Positions 1 through 8,034 are shown, numbered from the stretch's first letter. The stretch: DNA of 42,881 bases from Rhizobacter sp. (GCA_025355545.1 JANXZN010000063.1:1-42881); one strand, 5' to 3'. The notes: generated by a model not told the origin, from the letters alone. Numbers and translations: made by a program.

Positions 1-120
1 ACTGCGGAGCAGTTCCCCTCGATCGACCGCTGGGCCGCCTTGCTGCGCTACATCTGCGACCGGATCGTCGGCGTCGGGCCGCCTTTACCGGTGCTGGTCG
101 GTCCTACGCCGACCGGGTAA
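1..120 (+). CDS. Possible 3' end of an unidentified gene cut by the window edge
   Basis: Reading from base 1, the plus strand is open for 39 codons and ends with TAA at 118-120. The peptide has a plausible soluble, helical composition (FPSIDRWAALLRYICDR) followed by a Pro/Gly-rich tail. It overlaps the last codons of the MBL-fold gene on the other strand, so at least one of the two frames is not the native gene end. I do not recognise the family. The short open stretch could also be chance in GC-rich DNA. Confidence 0.25.
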   Translation, partial: TAEQFPSIDRWAALLRYICDRIVGVGPPLPVLVGPTPTG

Positions 121-869
121 CTCACGTTTTTAGGTTGAAACTTCACCAGGACCTTCGCCGCGTGCCGTGCATGCCGTGCCGGGTCGGCGATGAACCCATC
201 CAGCCGACTGTGGGCCCGTTCCAGCGCACCGCCCAGACCTTGGAACGGTTTGCCGTGCCCGGGGATGACCCAGTCGACCTGCAGTTGCCCCAAACGATTC
301 AGCGTGTCGCGGACGTCCTGAAACGCCCTCATCCCGTCTAGCTCCGGAAAGACGACGCCGAAACCGTTCTCCCAGAGCGCGTCGGCCGAAATCAACACCC
401 TCAGTTCCGGCTGGTAAAGGACAATTGATTCCGGATCGTGACCGGGCGACCCAACGACCTCCCAAAGCCATGCACCGCAGAGCATCTGATCGCCGACGCT
501 GACGGCCCCTGTGCGCGCGAATCGCGGGCAGTGCTGACCGGTGTCGCGGTAGGTCAGCAGGGATTCGTCCCAGCGGTCCACCTTGTCGATCTCTCCGGCG
601 GGCACGTCGATGGCGCATTTGAACGCGACCTGGAGGGCGTGGTTGCCGCCGCAGTGGTCGGAGTGCAAGTGGGTGTTCACGACGCGGTCAAGCCGACGGG
701 AACCCAACGCCCTACGCACCAGCGCTACCGTTTGCGCCGCGTGCGTCCAATAGCCCGAGTCGATCAGGACGGACTCGTGGCGCTCGCCCCCGTCGAACAA
801 AACGTTGTTCGACGAGAGCCAGCCGCGCTCGAAGACGGTCAATCCGGCCGCATCGAAGATCGAATTCAT
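48..869 (-). CDS. MBL-fold metallo-hydrolase, probably with a replaced C-terminus
   Basis: This encodes a 273-residue metallo-beta-lactamase-fold hydrolase, presumably cytoplasmic. The metal-binding signature HLHSDH lies at residues 67-72, followed by a second conserved region (SPGHDPES) and a late PGHGKP element, as in zinc hydrolases of the glyoxalase II/SoxH type. The substrate cannot be predicted. The start at 869 fits the N-terminus MNSIFDAAGL. The body is normal up to AAKVLVKF (about residue 244). From memory, relatives continue there with a further helical segment, whereas this protein has a Gly/Pro/Thr-rich tail encoded in sequence that is also open on the other strand. I infer truncation by rearrangement or an assembly join near 120-145. 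Confidence 0.8.
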   Translation of the reverse strand: MNSIFDAAGLTVFERGWLSSNNVLFDGGERHESVLIDSGYWTHAAQTVALVRRALGSRRLDRVVNTHLHSDHCGGNHALQVAFKCAIDVPAGEIDKVDRWDESLLTYRDTGQHCPRFARTGAVSVGDQMLCGAWLWEVVGSPGHDPESIVLYQPELRVLISADALWENGFGVVFPELDGMRAFQDVRDTLNRLGQLQVDWVIPGHGKPFQGLGGALERAHSRLDGFIADPARHARHAAKVLVKFQPKNVSYPVGVGPTSTGKGGPTPTIRSQM

Positions 870-940
870 ATCGTGACTGGGGGGCGGTTCGGGCGCATCG
901 AGTCGATGCTAACGCGGCCCCCGAGGCAGCAGCCTGCGGT

Positions 941-1666
941 TCACGGCAAGTACCCGAGCGCGCGCTGTACAGACCCCGAACTTGGATCCGAAACAGCGGC
1001 GGAAAATAATGCCGAAGCGAGCGCTCGCTCACGATGGTCGACATTAGCGACGAACTCCTGTGCGCCGTTCATCTTCCGAAATGTGTCGAACCCAGCTTCG
1101 AGGAATCGTTGCAGTTCGGCCAACCCTGCGGCGCGCGCAGGCGTGCGCATCAGGCGCAGGGTGTTACGCAGCAGCGGCCGGCGTGTGAACCGATCGAGCC
1201 GGCTCGCGACCTCGAGGGTCAGATCGATTTGGCGCTGTCGCTGCGGGGAGCGATCGGTGCGCTGCCACGCGCCGATGTAGTCGATCCCTGTGATGAGCGC
1301 GTCCGCGATCTGAATCCCCATCACCGTGTCGAGCGTTTCCGACAGCGCATGTAACTCGGCCAGCGTGGCCACCGTGTCGACGATGTCGCTCGGGAACAGC
1401 CGCACCAGCGCCGGCACCACGCGCGCAAACTGGGCATCGCGACGAGTGAAATCGCTGGGACCGTAGAGTTCGTCAAGGAAGAAGCGCGAGGCAGGGCCGT
1501 AGCGCGCGCTGCCCAGCAGGTCGGCGTAGCTGTGCGAGAAGCGGCGCTGCTGGTAGGCCTTCACGCCAATGACCCGCTCGTTCAGGCCCGAAACAGCCGC
1601 ACGTTTGGCGCGTTCGGCGTCGACGGTTTTCAAGTGCGCGAGGATGGCGGCGGCCGTGGTCGACAT
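941..1666 (-). CDS. FFLEELY-motif family protein
   Basis: A 241-residue, mostly helical soluble protein without signal peptide or membrane segments. The sequence FFLDELYGPSDF at about residues 61-72 matches the motif that names the FFLEELY-motif proteins, which are common in Burkholderiales and gammaproteobacteria and have no known function. The N-terminus (LKTVDAERAKRAAVSGLNERVIGVKAYQQRRFSHSYADLL, split here only for description) is also typical of the family. The start at ATG 1666 gives the expected family length. It is divergent from the alpha/beta hydrolase, with about 70 bp between starts. The family assignment is from recalled motif similarity; the function is unknown. Confidence 0.8.
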   Translation of the reverse strand: MSTTAAAILAHLKTVDAERAKRAAVSGLNERVIGVKAYQQRRFSHSYADLLGSARYGPASRFFLDELYGPSDFTRRDAQFARVVPALVRLFPSDIVDTVATLAELHALSETLDTVMGIQIADALITGIDYIGAWQRTDRSPQRQRQIDLTLEVASRLDRFTRRPLLRNTLRLMRTPARAAGLAELQRFLEAGFDTFRKMNGAQEFVANVDHRERALASALFSAAVSDPSSGSVQRALGYLP

Positions 1667-1736
1667 GGGTCGGTGTTTGGAGCGATCAGGCTACTGTATC
1701 GAGCCGTGCCGGCAAACGCCGCTGCTAGCATGCCTG

Positions 1737-2630
1737 ATGCTCGCTCGTTTGCAGAGGTTCGTCTCGATATCGCTGCTCCTCGCTGCCGTCATCTGGGCCA
1801 TCGGCTTTGCCGCGGCTGGCCGGCCGGCCTGGGCTGCGATGGGCGCATTGACGATCCTGTTCGGCTACGCGCCTTTCCTCGCCGCCGAGTTTGTCGCGCT
1901 GTATTTCGTGCAGCGCGCGGACGTCGCCCTCCGGCCGTCCGTGCGCCAGCTGGTGGCGGCCTGGCGGCACGAAGCACTCACCGCGCCGCGCGTCTTCCTG
2001 TGGCGACAGCCGTTTCGCTCGAACGCCGAACCGGACCACCTGCCTCCTGCCGCTCGAGCGGCGAGCCCGGGTGTCGTGCTGGTGCATGGGTTTGTCTGCA
2101 ACCGCGGCCTGTGGAATCCGTGGATGCGTGAGCTGCGCGCGCGAGGCGTCCCTTTCGTCGCGGTGAATCTGGAGCCGGTGTTCGGCTCGATCGACCACTA
2201 CCCGCAGACCATCGACGACGCCGTGACCCGCGTCGAACGCGCGACCGGCGTGCCGGTCGTGCTCGTCGGCCACAGCATGGGCGGCGTCGCAATTCGCGCC
2301 TGGCTCGCCCGCTTCGATGCGGATGCACGCGTGCGCCGCGTGCTGACGATCGGCAGCCCGCACCACGGCACCTGGCTGGCGCGCTTCGGGCACACGACCA
2401 ACGGCCGACAGATGCGTCTGAACGGCCCGTGGCTGGCGCAACTCGAGCTGCGCGAGCCGCCCGAGCGCTACGCAAAGTTCAGCTGCTACTTCGGCCACTG
2501 CGACAACATCGTGTTTCCCGCCGCATCGGGCACGCTGCCGGGTGCCGAGAACCTGCACGTGCCCGGAACGGCCCATGTCCACATGACCTTCAACCCAGTG
2601 GTCTTCGAGGGCCTGCTGCGCTGGCTGTAG
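1737..2630 (+). CDS. Membrane-anchored alpha/beta-hydrolase (lipase-like)
   Basis: A 297-residue protein. I chose ATG 1737 because it places a hydrophobic anchor (RFVSISLLLAAVIWAIGFAAAG, then a second hydrophobic stretch to about residue 60) directly at the N-terminus. A longer open frame upstream would overlap the divergent gene and adds no conserved sequence. The catalytic domain starts near residue 110 with VVLVHGFVCNRG (oxyanion region) and carries the nucleophile elbow GHSMGG. SPHHGTW and HVHMTF fit the rest of a Ser-Asp-His hydrolase such as triacylglycerol lipases. The active site probably sits near the membrane. The substrate is not predictable. It is convergent with hppD. Confidence 0.85.
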   Translation: MLARLQRFVSISLLLAAVIWAIGFAAAGRPAWAAMGALTILFGYAPFLAAEFVALYFVQRADVALRPSVRQLVAAWRHEALTAPRVFLWRQPFRSNAEPDHLPPAARAASPGVVLVHGFVCNRGLWNPWMRELRARGVPFVAVNLEPVFGSIDHYPQTIDDAVTRVERATGVPVVLVGHSMGGVAIRAWLARFDADARVRRVLTIGSPHHGTWLARFGHTTNGRQMRLNGPWLAQLELREPPERYAKFSCYFGHCDNIVFPAASGTLPGAENLHVPGTAHVHMTFNPVVFEGLLRWL

Positions 2631-2768
2631 TGAAGGCCGCAGACCCGGTGTCACGGCCCGAGTGTTCGTTCGCGATCCGCGCCGAATCGCGCCAGCGCCG
2701 CGACCGGCATCGCGGCCCGGGTCCCGCGCGAAAGAAGTCGAACCCTGATCGCCCCGCGTTTTTGAGAC

Positions 2769-3920
2769 TCATCTTGCCGGCGTGCTCTCGTCCTTGAGCA
2801 CGCCACGCCGCACCTGGTCAAGCTCGATGCTCTCGAACAGCGCGCGGAAATTGCCCTCGCCGAAGCCCTGGTCGCCCTTGCGCTGAATGATCTCGAAAAA
2901 GATCGGGCCGATCACCGTCTGCGTGAATATCTGCAGCAGCAACTCGTTCGGCGCACCCTGGTGCGTCGCGCCGTCGACGAGAATGCGCAGGCGCTTGAGC
3001 TCCTCCAGATTCTCACCGTGGTTTGGCAGGCGCCGATTGACGAGATCGTAGTAGGTGGCGATCGTGTCCTGGAACGCGACGCCCTGCCGCTGCATGCCGT
3101 CGACGGTCGCGTAGATGTCGTCGGTGCCCATCGCGATGTGCTGGATGCCCTCGCCGTGGTACAGGGCCAGGTACTCGGCGATCTGGCTCTTGTCGTCGGA
3201 GCTCTCGTTGATCGGGATGCGGATCTTGCCGCAAGGGCTGGTCATCGCCTTGCTCTTCAGGCCGGTGAGCTTGCCCTCGATGTCGAAGTAGCGCACCTCG
3301 CGGAAGTTGAACAATCGCTCATAGAAATCCGCCCACTCCTTCATGCGCCCGCGGTGCACGTTATGCGTCAGGTGGTCGATGTAGGTCAGGCCGTTGCCGA
3401 AGGTCCCCGCAGGGGCCTCTGGGTGGCTGATGGGGTTCGCGTTCGCACCGGCGATCGGCACGAAGTCGACGTCGTAGATGCTGATGTTGCCGATCGCCCC
3501 GGTGGTGGCGCCATCCTTGCCGTGCCAGCGGTCGACGAAGTAGATCAGGCTGTCGCCGATGCCCTTGATCGCGGGGATGTTCAGCTCCATCGGCCCGGTG
3601 TGGTTGTCGAAGCCCCAGGCGCCGAGTTCGAGCGCGCGCTCGTAGGCCTGCCTTGCATCCTTCACGCGGAACGCCATTGCGCAGACGCTGGGCCCGTGCT
3701 GGCGCGCGAAGCGCTGTGCGAACGAGTTCGGCTCGGCATTGATGATGAAGTTGACCTCGCCCTGGCGGTACAACGTGACGCTCTTGGTGCGGTGCTTGGC
3801 GATCGCCGTGAAACCCATGGTCTCGAACAGCTGCCCGAGCGCGGCCGGGTCGGGTGCGGCGTACTCGACGAACTCGAAGCCGTCGGTGCCCATCGGATTT
3901 TCCCAGGGGGTGAATTGCAT
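2769..3920 (-). CDS. hppD: 4-hydroxyphenylpyruvate dioxygenase
   Basis: The enzyme converts 4-hydroxyphenylpyruvate to homogentisate in tyrosine degradation, using non-haem iron(II). The 383-residue product has two vicinal-oxygen-chelate domains. The iron ligands are visible as His183 (IDHLTHNV), His261 (IQHIAMG) and Glu343 (FFEIIQRKGD), the last in the C-terminal helix that closes the active site. I chose ATG 3920 (MQFTPWENPMG) because family members begin there; the frame is open about 29 codons upstream without conserved sequence. No homogentisate dioxygenase or other pathway gene lies in the window. It is divergent from an Lrp/AsnC regulator, which makes that regulator a candidate for its control. 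Confidence 0.97.
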   Translation of the reverse strand: MQFTPWENPMGTDGFEFVEYAAPDPAALGQLFETMGFTAIAKHRTKSVTLYRQGEVNFIINAEPNSFAQRFARQHGPSVCAMAFRVKDARQAYERALELGAWGFDNHTGPMELNIPAIKGIGDSLIYFVDRWHGKDGATTGAIGNISIYDVDFVPIAGANANPISHPEAPAGTFGNGLTYIDHLTHNVHRGRMKEWADFYERLFNFREVRYFDIEGKLTGLKSKAMTSPCGKIRIPINESSDDKSQIAEYLALYHGEGIQHIAMGTDDIYATVDGMQRQGVAFQDTIATYYDLVNRRLPNHGENLEELKRLRILVDGATHQGAPNELLLQIFTQTVIGPIFFEIIQRKGDQGFGEGNFRALFESIELDQVRRGVLKDESTPAR

Positions 3921-4033
3921 GTCCGTTCCAGTTTGCGGTCGATGCGTGACTGTAGATTCCCGCGGCCGCAGGTTTTTTGCAAGTTCAGTCTCCGAGCGGG
4001 CGCTCAACGCACGAACGGTGCAAAATTCAGAGG
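3921..4033. promoter_or_regulatory. Divergent control region between hppD and the Lrp/AsnC gene
   Basis: A 113-bp gap separates the two divergent start codons and must hold both promoters. It is locally AT-richer than its surroundings, with a run of T at 3973-3978 and an inverted repeat GCAC-N5-GTGC at about 4009-4021. Divergent Lrp-type regulators often bind such gaps, so autoregulation and hppD control are reasonable inferences. I could not assign convincing -35/-10 pairs. Confidence 0.45.
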
Positions 4034-4516
4034 ATGGAGAACGTACCGCAGCTGGATGCCATTGATCGACGCATCCTTCGGGCGTTGCAGACCGACGGCC
4101 GGATGATCTACGACACCCTGGCCGCGCAGGTCAGCCTGTCGCCGTCGGCAACGCTGCGCCGCGTCAAGCGGCTCGAGGAATCCGGCGTGATCGCCGGTTA
4201 TGTCGCGCTGGTATCGCCCGAGCGCGTCGGGCTGGGGCTGACGGCGTACCTGAACGTGCGGCTCGAGAAGCATTCCGAGGTTCACAAGCGCACGCCGATG
4301 GACCTGTTCCGCGCTGCGGTGCAGACCTGGCCCGAGGTCGTCGAATGCGCGGCACTGACCGGCGAGATGGACTTCCTGCTGCGGGTCGTCGTGCAGGACA
4401 TGGCGCACTACTCGCGCTTCATCATGGACACGCTGCTGAAGCACCCCAGCGTCGAAGACTGCAAGACCAGCTTCGTGCTCGATCGGGTCAAGAACACGAC
4501 CGCCGTGCCGGTCTGA
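4034..4516 (+). CDS. Lrp/AsnC-family transcriptional regulator
   Basis: A 160-residue regulator. Residues 1-60 form the winged-helix/HTH domain (LDAIDRRILRALQTDGR, then LSPSATLRRVKRLEESGVI as helix-turn-helix and wing). Residues 70-155 form the RAM/ligand-binding domain with the conserved LTGEMDFLLRVVVQDM segment and the dimer-contact SFVLDRVKNTTAVPV tail. Such proteins form dimers or octamers and respond to amino acids. ATG 4034 was chosen because the family N-terminus starts there. A purine-rich AGAGG directly abuts the start codon, which is too close for a good ribosome site. The position opposite hppD suggests control of aromatic amino-acid catabolism, by inference only. Confidence 0.93.
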   Translation: MENVPQLDAIDRRILRALQTDGRMIYDTLAAQVSLSPSATLRRVKRLEESGVIAGYVALVSPERVGLGLTAYLNVRLEKHSEVHKRTPMDLFRAAVQTWPEVVECAALTGEMDFLLRVVVQDMAHYSRFIMDTLLKHPSVEDCKTSFVLDRVKNTTAVPV

Positions 4517-4531
4517 GCGCCGCCGTTCCGG

Positions 4532-5377
4532 TCAGATCTCGCGCACCAACTGCAGTGCGGCGGCCTGCGACAGGTTCAGCAGGTTCGCGATGTCGCTCAC
4601 GTCGTCGGGAATCGCCGGGTTGTCCCAGCTCTGCGCGGTGTGCCGCGCCAGACGCAGCGCCAGCGTGACGCTGCGCACGCTGGCGTTGTCGGCGTGGCGA
4701 TCGTCGCTGATGCGGATCAGCAGCTCCGGCAGCCGCCAGGCCTTCATCAGCGCCTGTTGCAGGTCGGCGAGCTCGATGTTGAGGATCGCGAGCTGGGCCA
4801 CGCTCGAACGCAGCGTCGGGTCGGCGCGCTGGGCCTCGCGGATGCGCAGCGCCAGCGTCGGCGCATGGCACCACAGCAGCATCTCGGCGAAGTCGTGCAG
4901 CAGCGCGGCGGCGTGGATCACCGCCGCGTCGTGGTCCATGCGGTGCACGGCGAAGCCGAGCGCGAAGTTGGCGCCCCGGTGCGCGCGCCGCAGCGTGTCG
5001 GTCAGGCCCTGCAGCGCAAGCGGTTCGGCGGCGAGCCGGTCTTCGACCGTCGGCTGCGGGCCGAACGCGGCGAAGAACGGCGAGATTCCCATCATCACCA
5101 GCGCCGAGGTCACGGTCTCGACATCGGTGACGACGCGCGCGCTGCGGTGTGCCGACGCGTAGGCCAGCACCTTCAGCGTCATCAGCGGATCGCTGGCGAT
5201 CGTCTCGCCGATGCCGTTCGCATCGACGCTGTCTTCGTTGGCGCGCAAGGCCTCGAGCGCCTCGGCGGTGTGCGCCAGCACCGGGATCTCGGCGGCGCGG
5301 AACTGCGTTACCCAGGCTGCCAGATCGCGCAGCGGCTGGGTGAGCCGGGGGTGTGCCAGATTGGCGGAAAGGGTCAT
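4532..5377 (-). CDS. HDOD domain protein
   Basis: A 281-residue cytoplasmic protein with one HDOD domain (metal-dependent-hydrolase-related output domain) spanning about residues 20-225. Conserved blocks include the N-terminal core (IPVLAHTAEALEAL, then IGETIASDPLMTLKVLAYAN-like) and HAAALLHDFAEMLLW, the HD-like segment. HDOD proteins typically act as adaptors in signalling, including c-di-GMP and surface behaviour, and most are not enzymes. No receiver, GGDEF or EAL domain is attached. It is co-directional with the DUF2855 gene upstream. The specific partner is unknown. Confidence 0.88.
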   Translation of the reverse strand: MTLSANLAHPRLTQPLRDLAAWVTQFRAAEIPVLAHTAEALEALRANEDSVDANGIGETIASDPLMTLKVLAYASAHRSARVVTDVETVTSALVMMGISPFFAAFGPQPTVEDRLAAEPLALQGLTDTLRRAHRGANFALGFAVHRMDHDAAVIHAAALLHDFAEMLLWCHAPTLALRIREAQRADPTLRSSVAQLAILNIELADLQQALMKAWRLPELLIRISDDRHADNASVRSVTLALRLARHTAQSWDNPAIPDDVSDIANLLNLSQAAALQLVREI

Positions 5378-5445
5378 GGCGAGTCGTTTATCGGGGCGAT
5401 GCCGGACATATTGGCGGGGCGGCCGCAGCGGTTGAGGCCGAGCTC

Positions 5446-6464
5446 TCAGGCCGACAGCACATGCCCTTCGGCCGGGTGACGCCGCCGCTCAACAGGGCGG
5501 TGTAGGTCGACTCGATGGCCGGCGCGGGGCACTGCTGCAGCCCGGCCGGGCCCCAGTCGGCGTCGCGCTTCGTGATCTGCGCCGGCGCGAAGAACAGCGT
5601 CGGCCTCGGGCCCGGCAGGCCCTTGCCGCTGCCGAGATCGTCCCAGTGCGTGCCGCCGACCGAGCAGCTGTAGGCGAGCTTGTTCTCGAAGTGACCGTGA
5701 ACGGCAGCGCGCGACGCGACGCTGCCGCTGAAGTCGACGTACACGACGGGCGCGTCGACGGGGAGTGTCGCGACGGCGTCGTAGTCCAGCACCTCGTCGT
5801 GGCAGCCCAGGCCGCGCGTGAATGCCAGGTTGCCGCGCGAGGTCAGCCCGACAATGTGCACCGCATCGGTCGTGCCGCGCCGCTGCGCGAGGCAGAACGC
5901 CGTGCCGTACGCGGTCTTGCTCGATGCGCTCGACAGGATCACGGTGCGCGCGCCGAAGAAGCCGTTGTCGGCGAGAAACTCGTTGATCAGGAACGAGGTG
6001 GTGAACAGAGGCCGCAGCAGGGCGTGCTCGGCCTCGCGGGCGGCGTCGTAGCCCGGATCGGCGCTGCAGCGCAGGTAGTGGTTGTAGGCGGCGTGCAGCT
6101 CGCGACGGTGTGCGGCGCCGTCGGAGAACCCGGCGACGGTGCCCCGCGTCGGCTGCAGCACCACCTCGCCGGCCATAGGGAAGCAACCGTAGAAGCGCTC
6201 GCCGACCGCAACGCCCTCGCCGCGCGACTCGGTCACCTCGGCGAACCCCCGGACCGGGATGCAGCCGGTGGCGGCGTCGCCCGTGGGGAAGAAACCCCAG
6301 TAGTTCATCGAGTCGCCGAAGGCCGCGTAGGTGACGTTGTTGGCGGTCAGCGCGAAGCTGGCGATCGCCAGCGGCGCTTCGCGCCGCGCTAGCGGCGCGG
6401 GGTCACTGTGCACCCAGCGCGTCTGGTTTAGCTTCTGGCGTTCGACGCCGAAGGTCGTGGGCAT
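5446..6464 (-). pseudogene. DUF2855 family protein (MDR-like), frameshifted at the last codons
   Basis: The frame starting at ATG 6464 encodes a DUF2855 protein, a zinc-less relative of medium-chain dehydrogenase/reductases, of unknown substrate. Visible family features include the N-terminal VHSDPAPL and LTANNVTYAAFGD segments and the nucleotide-fold region TVILSSASSKTAYG. Near 5473-5480 the frame changes. The reading frame as given runs on to 5388 with an unrelated Ser/Ala/Pro tail, while a neighbouring frame supplies PAEGHVLSA and a stop at 5446, the ending I expect for the family. The span is 1019 nt, one short of a multiple of three, so one missing G/C explains it. Function may be intact if this is a sequencing error. 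Confidence 0.75.
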
Positions 6465-6538
6465 GTGTTGTCTCCGGCGTTTTCGCGCAGTGGCGCCCGC
6501 GCTCGCCTAGCATCGAGTATCGCGTTTCCGGAGCCATC

Positions 6539-7390
6539 ATGAACAGCGTCGCGTTACCGGCTGGAGTCGCGTTGCCCGCGCTTGGTCTCGGCACCTGGCA
6601 CATGGGCGAGGCGGCGCGCACCCGCGCCGCGGAGGTCGCGGCCGTGCGGCTGGCTCTCGAGATCGGCTACCGCGTGATCGACACCGCCGAGATGTACGGC
6701 GAGGGCGGGGCCGAAGAGGTCGTTGGGCGAGCGGCCGCCGAGGCCCTGCGCACGGGCGCGGTCACGCGCGACGAGCTCTTCATCGTCAGCAAGGTCTACC
6801 CGCACAACGCCAGCCGCGGGGGCGTGGCCGCGGCCTGCGATCGCAGCCTGAGGCGCCTGGGGCTCGACTGGATCGACCTGTACCTGCTGCACTGGCCGGG
6901 GCCGCATCCGCTGCGCGACACGGTGGCCGGCTTCGAGGCCTTGCGGGCGGACGGTCGCATCCGGCACTGGGGTCTCAGCAATTTCGACACCCCTGAGATG
7001 AAAGCGCTGGCCGGCGCCGGCGGCGAACGCTGCGCCGCGAATCAGGTGTACTACTCGCTCAGCGCCCGCGGTGCCGAGTTCGATCTGCTGCCGTGGCAGC
7101 GCGAACATTCGATGCCGTTGATGGCCTACTGCCCGCTCGACCAGGGCGGCCTGGTGAACGAGCCGGTGCTGCGAGAGGTGGCGGGTCGGCACGGCGCCAC
7201 CGCATCGCAGGTGGCGCTCGCCTGGCTGATGGCGCAGCGGGGCGTGATGGTCATTCCGAAAGCGGTGCGCGAGGCGCATCTGCGCGAGAACTTCGCCGCC
7301 GCCGAACTGGTGCTCGACGCGGCCGACCTTGGCGCGATCGAGCGTCGATTTCCGGCGCCACGGCGCAAGCAGCCATTGGCGATGCGCTGA
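6539..7390 (+). CDS. Aldo/keto reductase
   Basis: A 283-residue NAD(P)H-dependent aldehyde/ketone reductase of the AKR superfamily with a single TIM barrel. Signatures in order are the N-terminal LGLGTWHMGE, GYRVIDTAEMYGEGGAEEVVG with catalytic Asp and Tyr, IVSKVYPHNAS with the catalytic Lys, LDLYLLHW-like WIDLYLLHWPG with the catalytic His, GLSNFD, and the C-terminal cofactor segment VMVIPKAVREAHLREN. A GGAG lies six bases before ATG 6539. It is divergent from the DUF2855 gene with a 74-bp gap. Length is normal. The substrate cannot be deduced. Confidence 0.94.
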   Translation: MNSVALPAGVALPALGLGTWHMGEAARTRAAEVAAVRLALEIGYRVIDTAEMYGEGGAEEVVGRAAAEALRTGAVTRDELFIVSKVYPHNASRGGVAAACDRSLRRLGLDWIDLYLLHWPGPHPLRDTVAGFEALRADGRIRHWGLSNFDTPEMKALAGAGGERCAANQVYYSLSARGAEFDLLPWQREHSMPLMAYCPLDQGGLVNEPVLREVAGRHGATASQVALAWLMAQRGVMVIPKAVREAHLRENFAAAELVLDAADLGAIERRFPAPRRKQPLAMR

Positions 7391-7405
7391 TCAGGAGAAA
7401 AGAAA

Positions 7406-7432
7406 GCGGCGCACCGAACCTCGGTGCGCCGC
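7406..7432 (-). terminator. Intrinsic terminator for the small minus-strand genes
   Basis: A perfect 12-bp stem (7406-7417 with 7421-7432, GCGGCGCACCGA and its complement) has a 3-nt loop. On the minus strand it is followed by a T-rich run (complement of 7396-7405, TTTCTTTTC). It lies just beyond the stop of the 87-residue gene at 7444. On the plus strand there is no T tract, so it serves the aldo/keto reductase gene less well. Confidence 0.85.
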
Positions 7433-7443
7433 TGCGGCGGGCG

Positions 7444-7707
7444 TCACAGGCGGTGCACGCCGCTGACCCAGCCGACGAGTCTGCCGTCCAGGTACAAGGC
7501 CCCTTCGGGGGCGCCCGCCTCGGCGTAGAACTCGAGCTGCGGCACCGGCTGATCGGCGCGACTCGCCGGCTGCGCCAGGCGCCGCGCCAGGCGGGCCAGC
7601 GCCGCACTGGCGCTGCGCAGGCAGATGGCGACGACGCGCAGCGCGGCTTCGCGGGCGGGGCGCGGCGTTTCGACGAGGCCGGCGCGACGGTATTTCAGGC
7701 TCGACAT
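7444..7707 (-). CDS. Small conserved hypothetical protein (87 aa)
   Basis: An 87-residue protein of unknown function. The N-terminal half is Ala/Arg-rich and helical, and the C-terminal part ends in a patterned strand segment (APEGALYLDGRLVGWVSGVHRL) that resembles the end of small proteins I recall in related Burkholderiales. ATG 7707 has an AAGGA about eight bases upstream, and the gene ends just before a strong terminator at 7406-7432. It is the last gene of a minus-strand cluster of very small genes, 42 bp after the preceding 53-residue gene. The ribosome site, terminator and co-direction make it a credible gene. Confidence 0.65.
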   Translation of the reverse strand: MSSLKYRRAGLVETPRPAREAALRVVAICLRSASAALARLARRLAQPASRADQPVPQLEFYAEAGAPEGALYLDGRLVGWVSGVHRL

Positions 7708-7749
7708 GATGGCGTCCTTCGAGGGTGGCGCGGCTTCACCGCGCGTGAT

Positions 7750-7911
7750 TCATGGGCTGTGCTGTTTCATCTGTGCCAGTTCGCGCTTCAGCGATCGTCC
7801 GGCTTGCTGCCGCTGCGAGCGGCCACCGGGCTGGTGGCTGCCGGCACGGCGGAACTGGGCATGCGCGACGAGCGGATTGCGCGGCTTGCGGGTGTTGACG
7901 GTGATCTTCAT
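7750..7911 (-). CDS. Small basic conserved hypothetical protein (53 aa)
   Basis: A 53-residue protein starting MKITVNTRKPRNPLVAHAQF, very rich in Arg, Lys and Gln, with the tail SLKRELAQMKQHSP. Its charge suggests binding to nucleic acid or another polyanion, but I cannot name a family with confidence. I chose ATG 7911 because AGGAG lies about seven bases upstream; the frame stays open further upstream but into a hairpin region. It precedes the 87-residue gene in the same direction and follows two tandem hairpins. Function unknown. Confidence 0.65.
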   Translation of the reverse strand: MKITVNTRKPRNPLVAHAQFRRAGSHQPGGRSQRQQAGRSLKRELAQMKQHSP

Positions 7912-7969
7912 GAACGTTCTCCTGGTGGCGCTTGGCGAGACGCAAAGCAAAGTGAGGATGCAAAGGCAG

Positions 7970-8034
7970 AACGGCCCGGGGCGTTTGCGCAACCCGGGCC
8001 GTTCGACGACTGAAGCGTCGCGTGCGACGTTTCA
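7970..8034 (-). terminator. Two tandem hairpins between small genes
   Basis: Hairpin 1 pairs 8011-8020 with 8025-8034 (10 bp, one G-T, 4-nt loop) and begins exactly at the stop codon of the small frame 8032-8157. Hairpin 2 pairs 7970-7980 with 7993-8003 (AACGGCCCGGG, 11 bp perfect, 12-nt loop). In the minus-strand RNA, hairpin 2 is followed by CUGCCUUUG rather than a solid U run, so termination may be partial. The loop of hairpin 2 contains TTGCGCAA (7985-7992), the same octamer as the upstream palindrome array. Confidence 0.6.

Noticed and set aside
96-133. Hairpin GGTCGG/CCGACC followed by T-rich GTTTTTA as terminator
   Set aside because: The T run is 14 or more bases from the stem and the stem is short, so it is not a convincing terminator.
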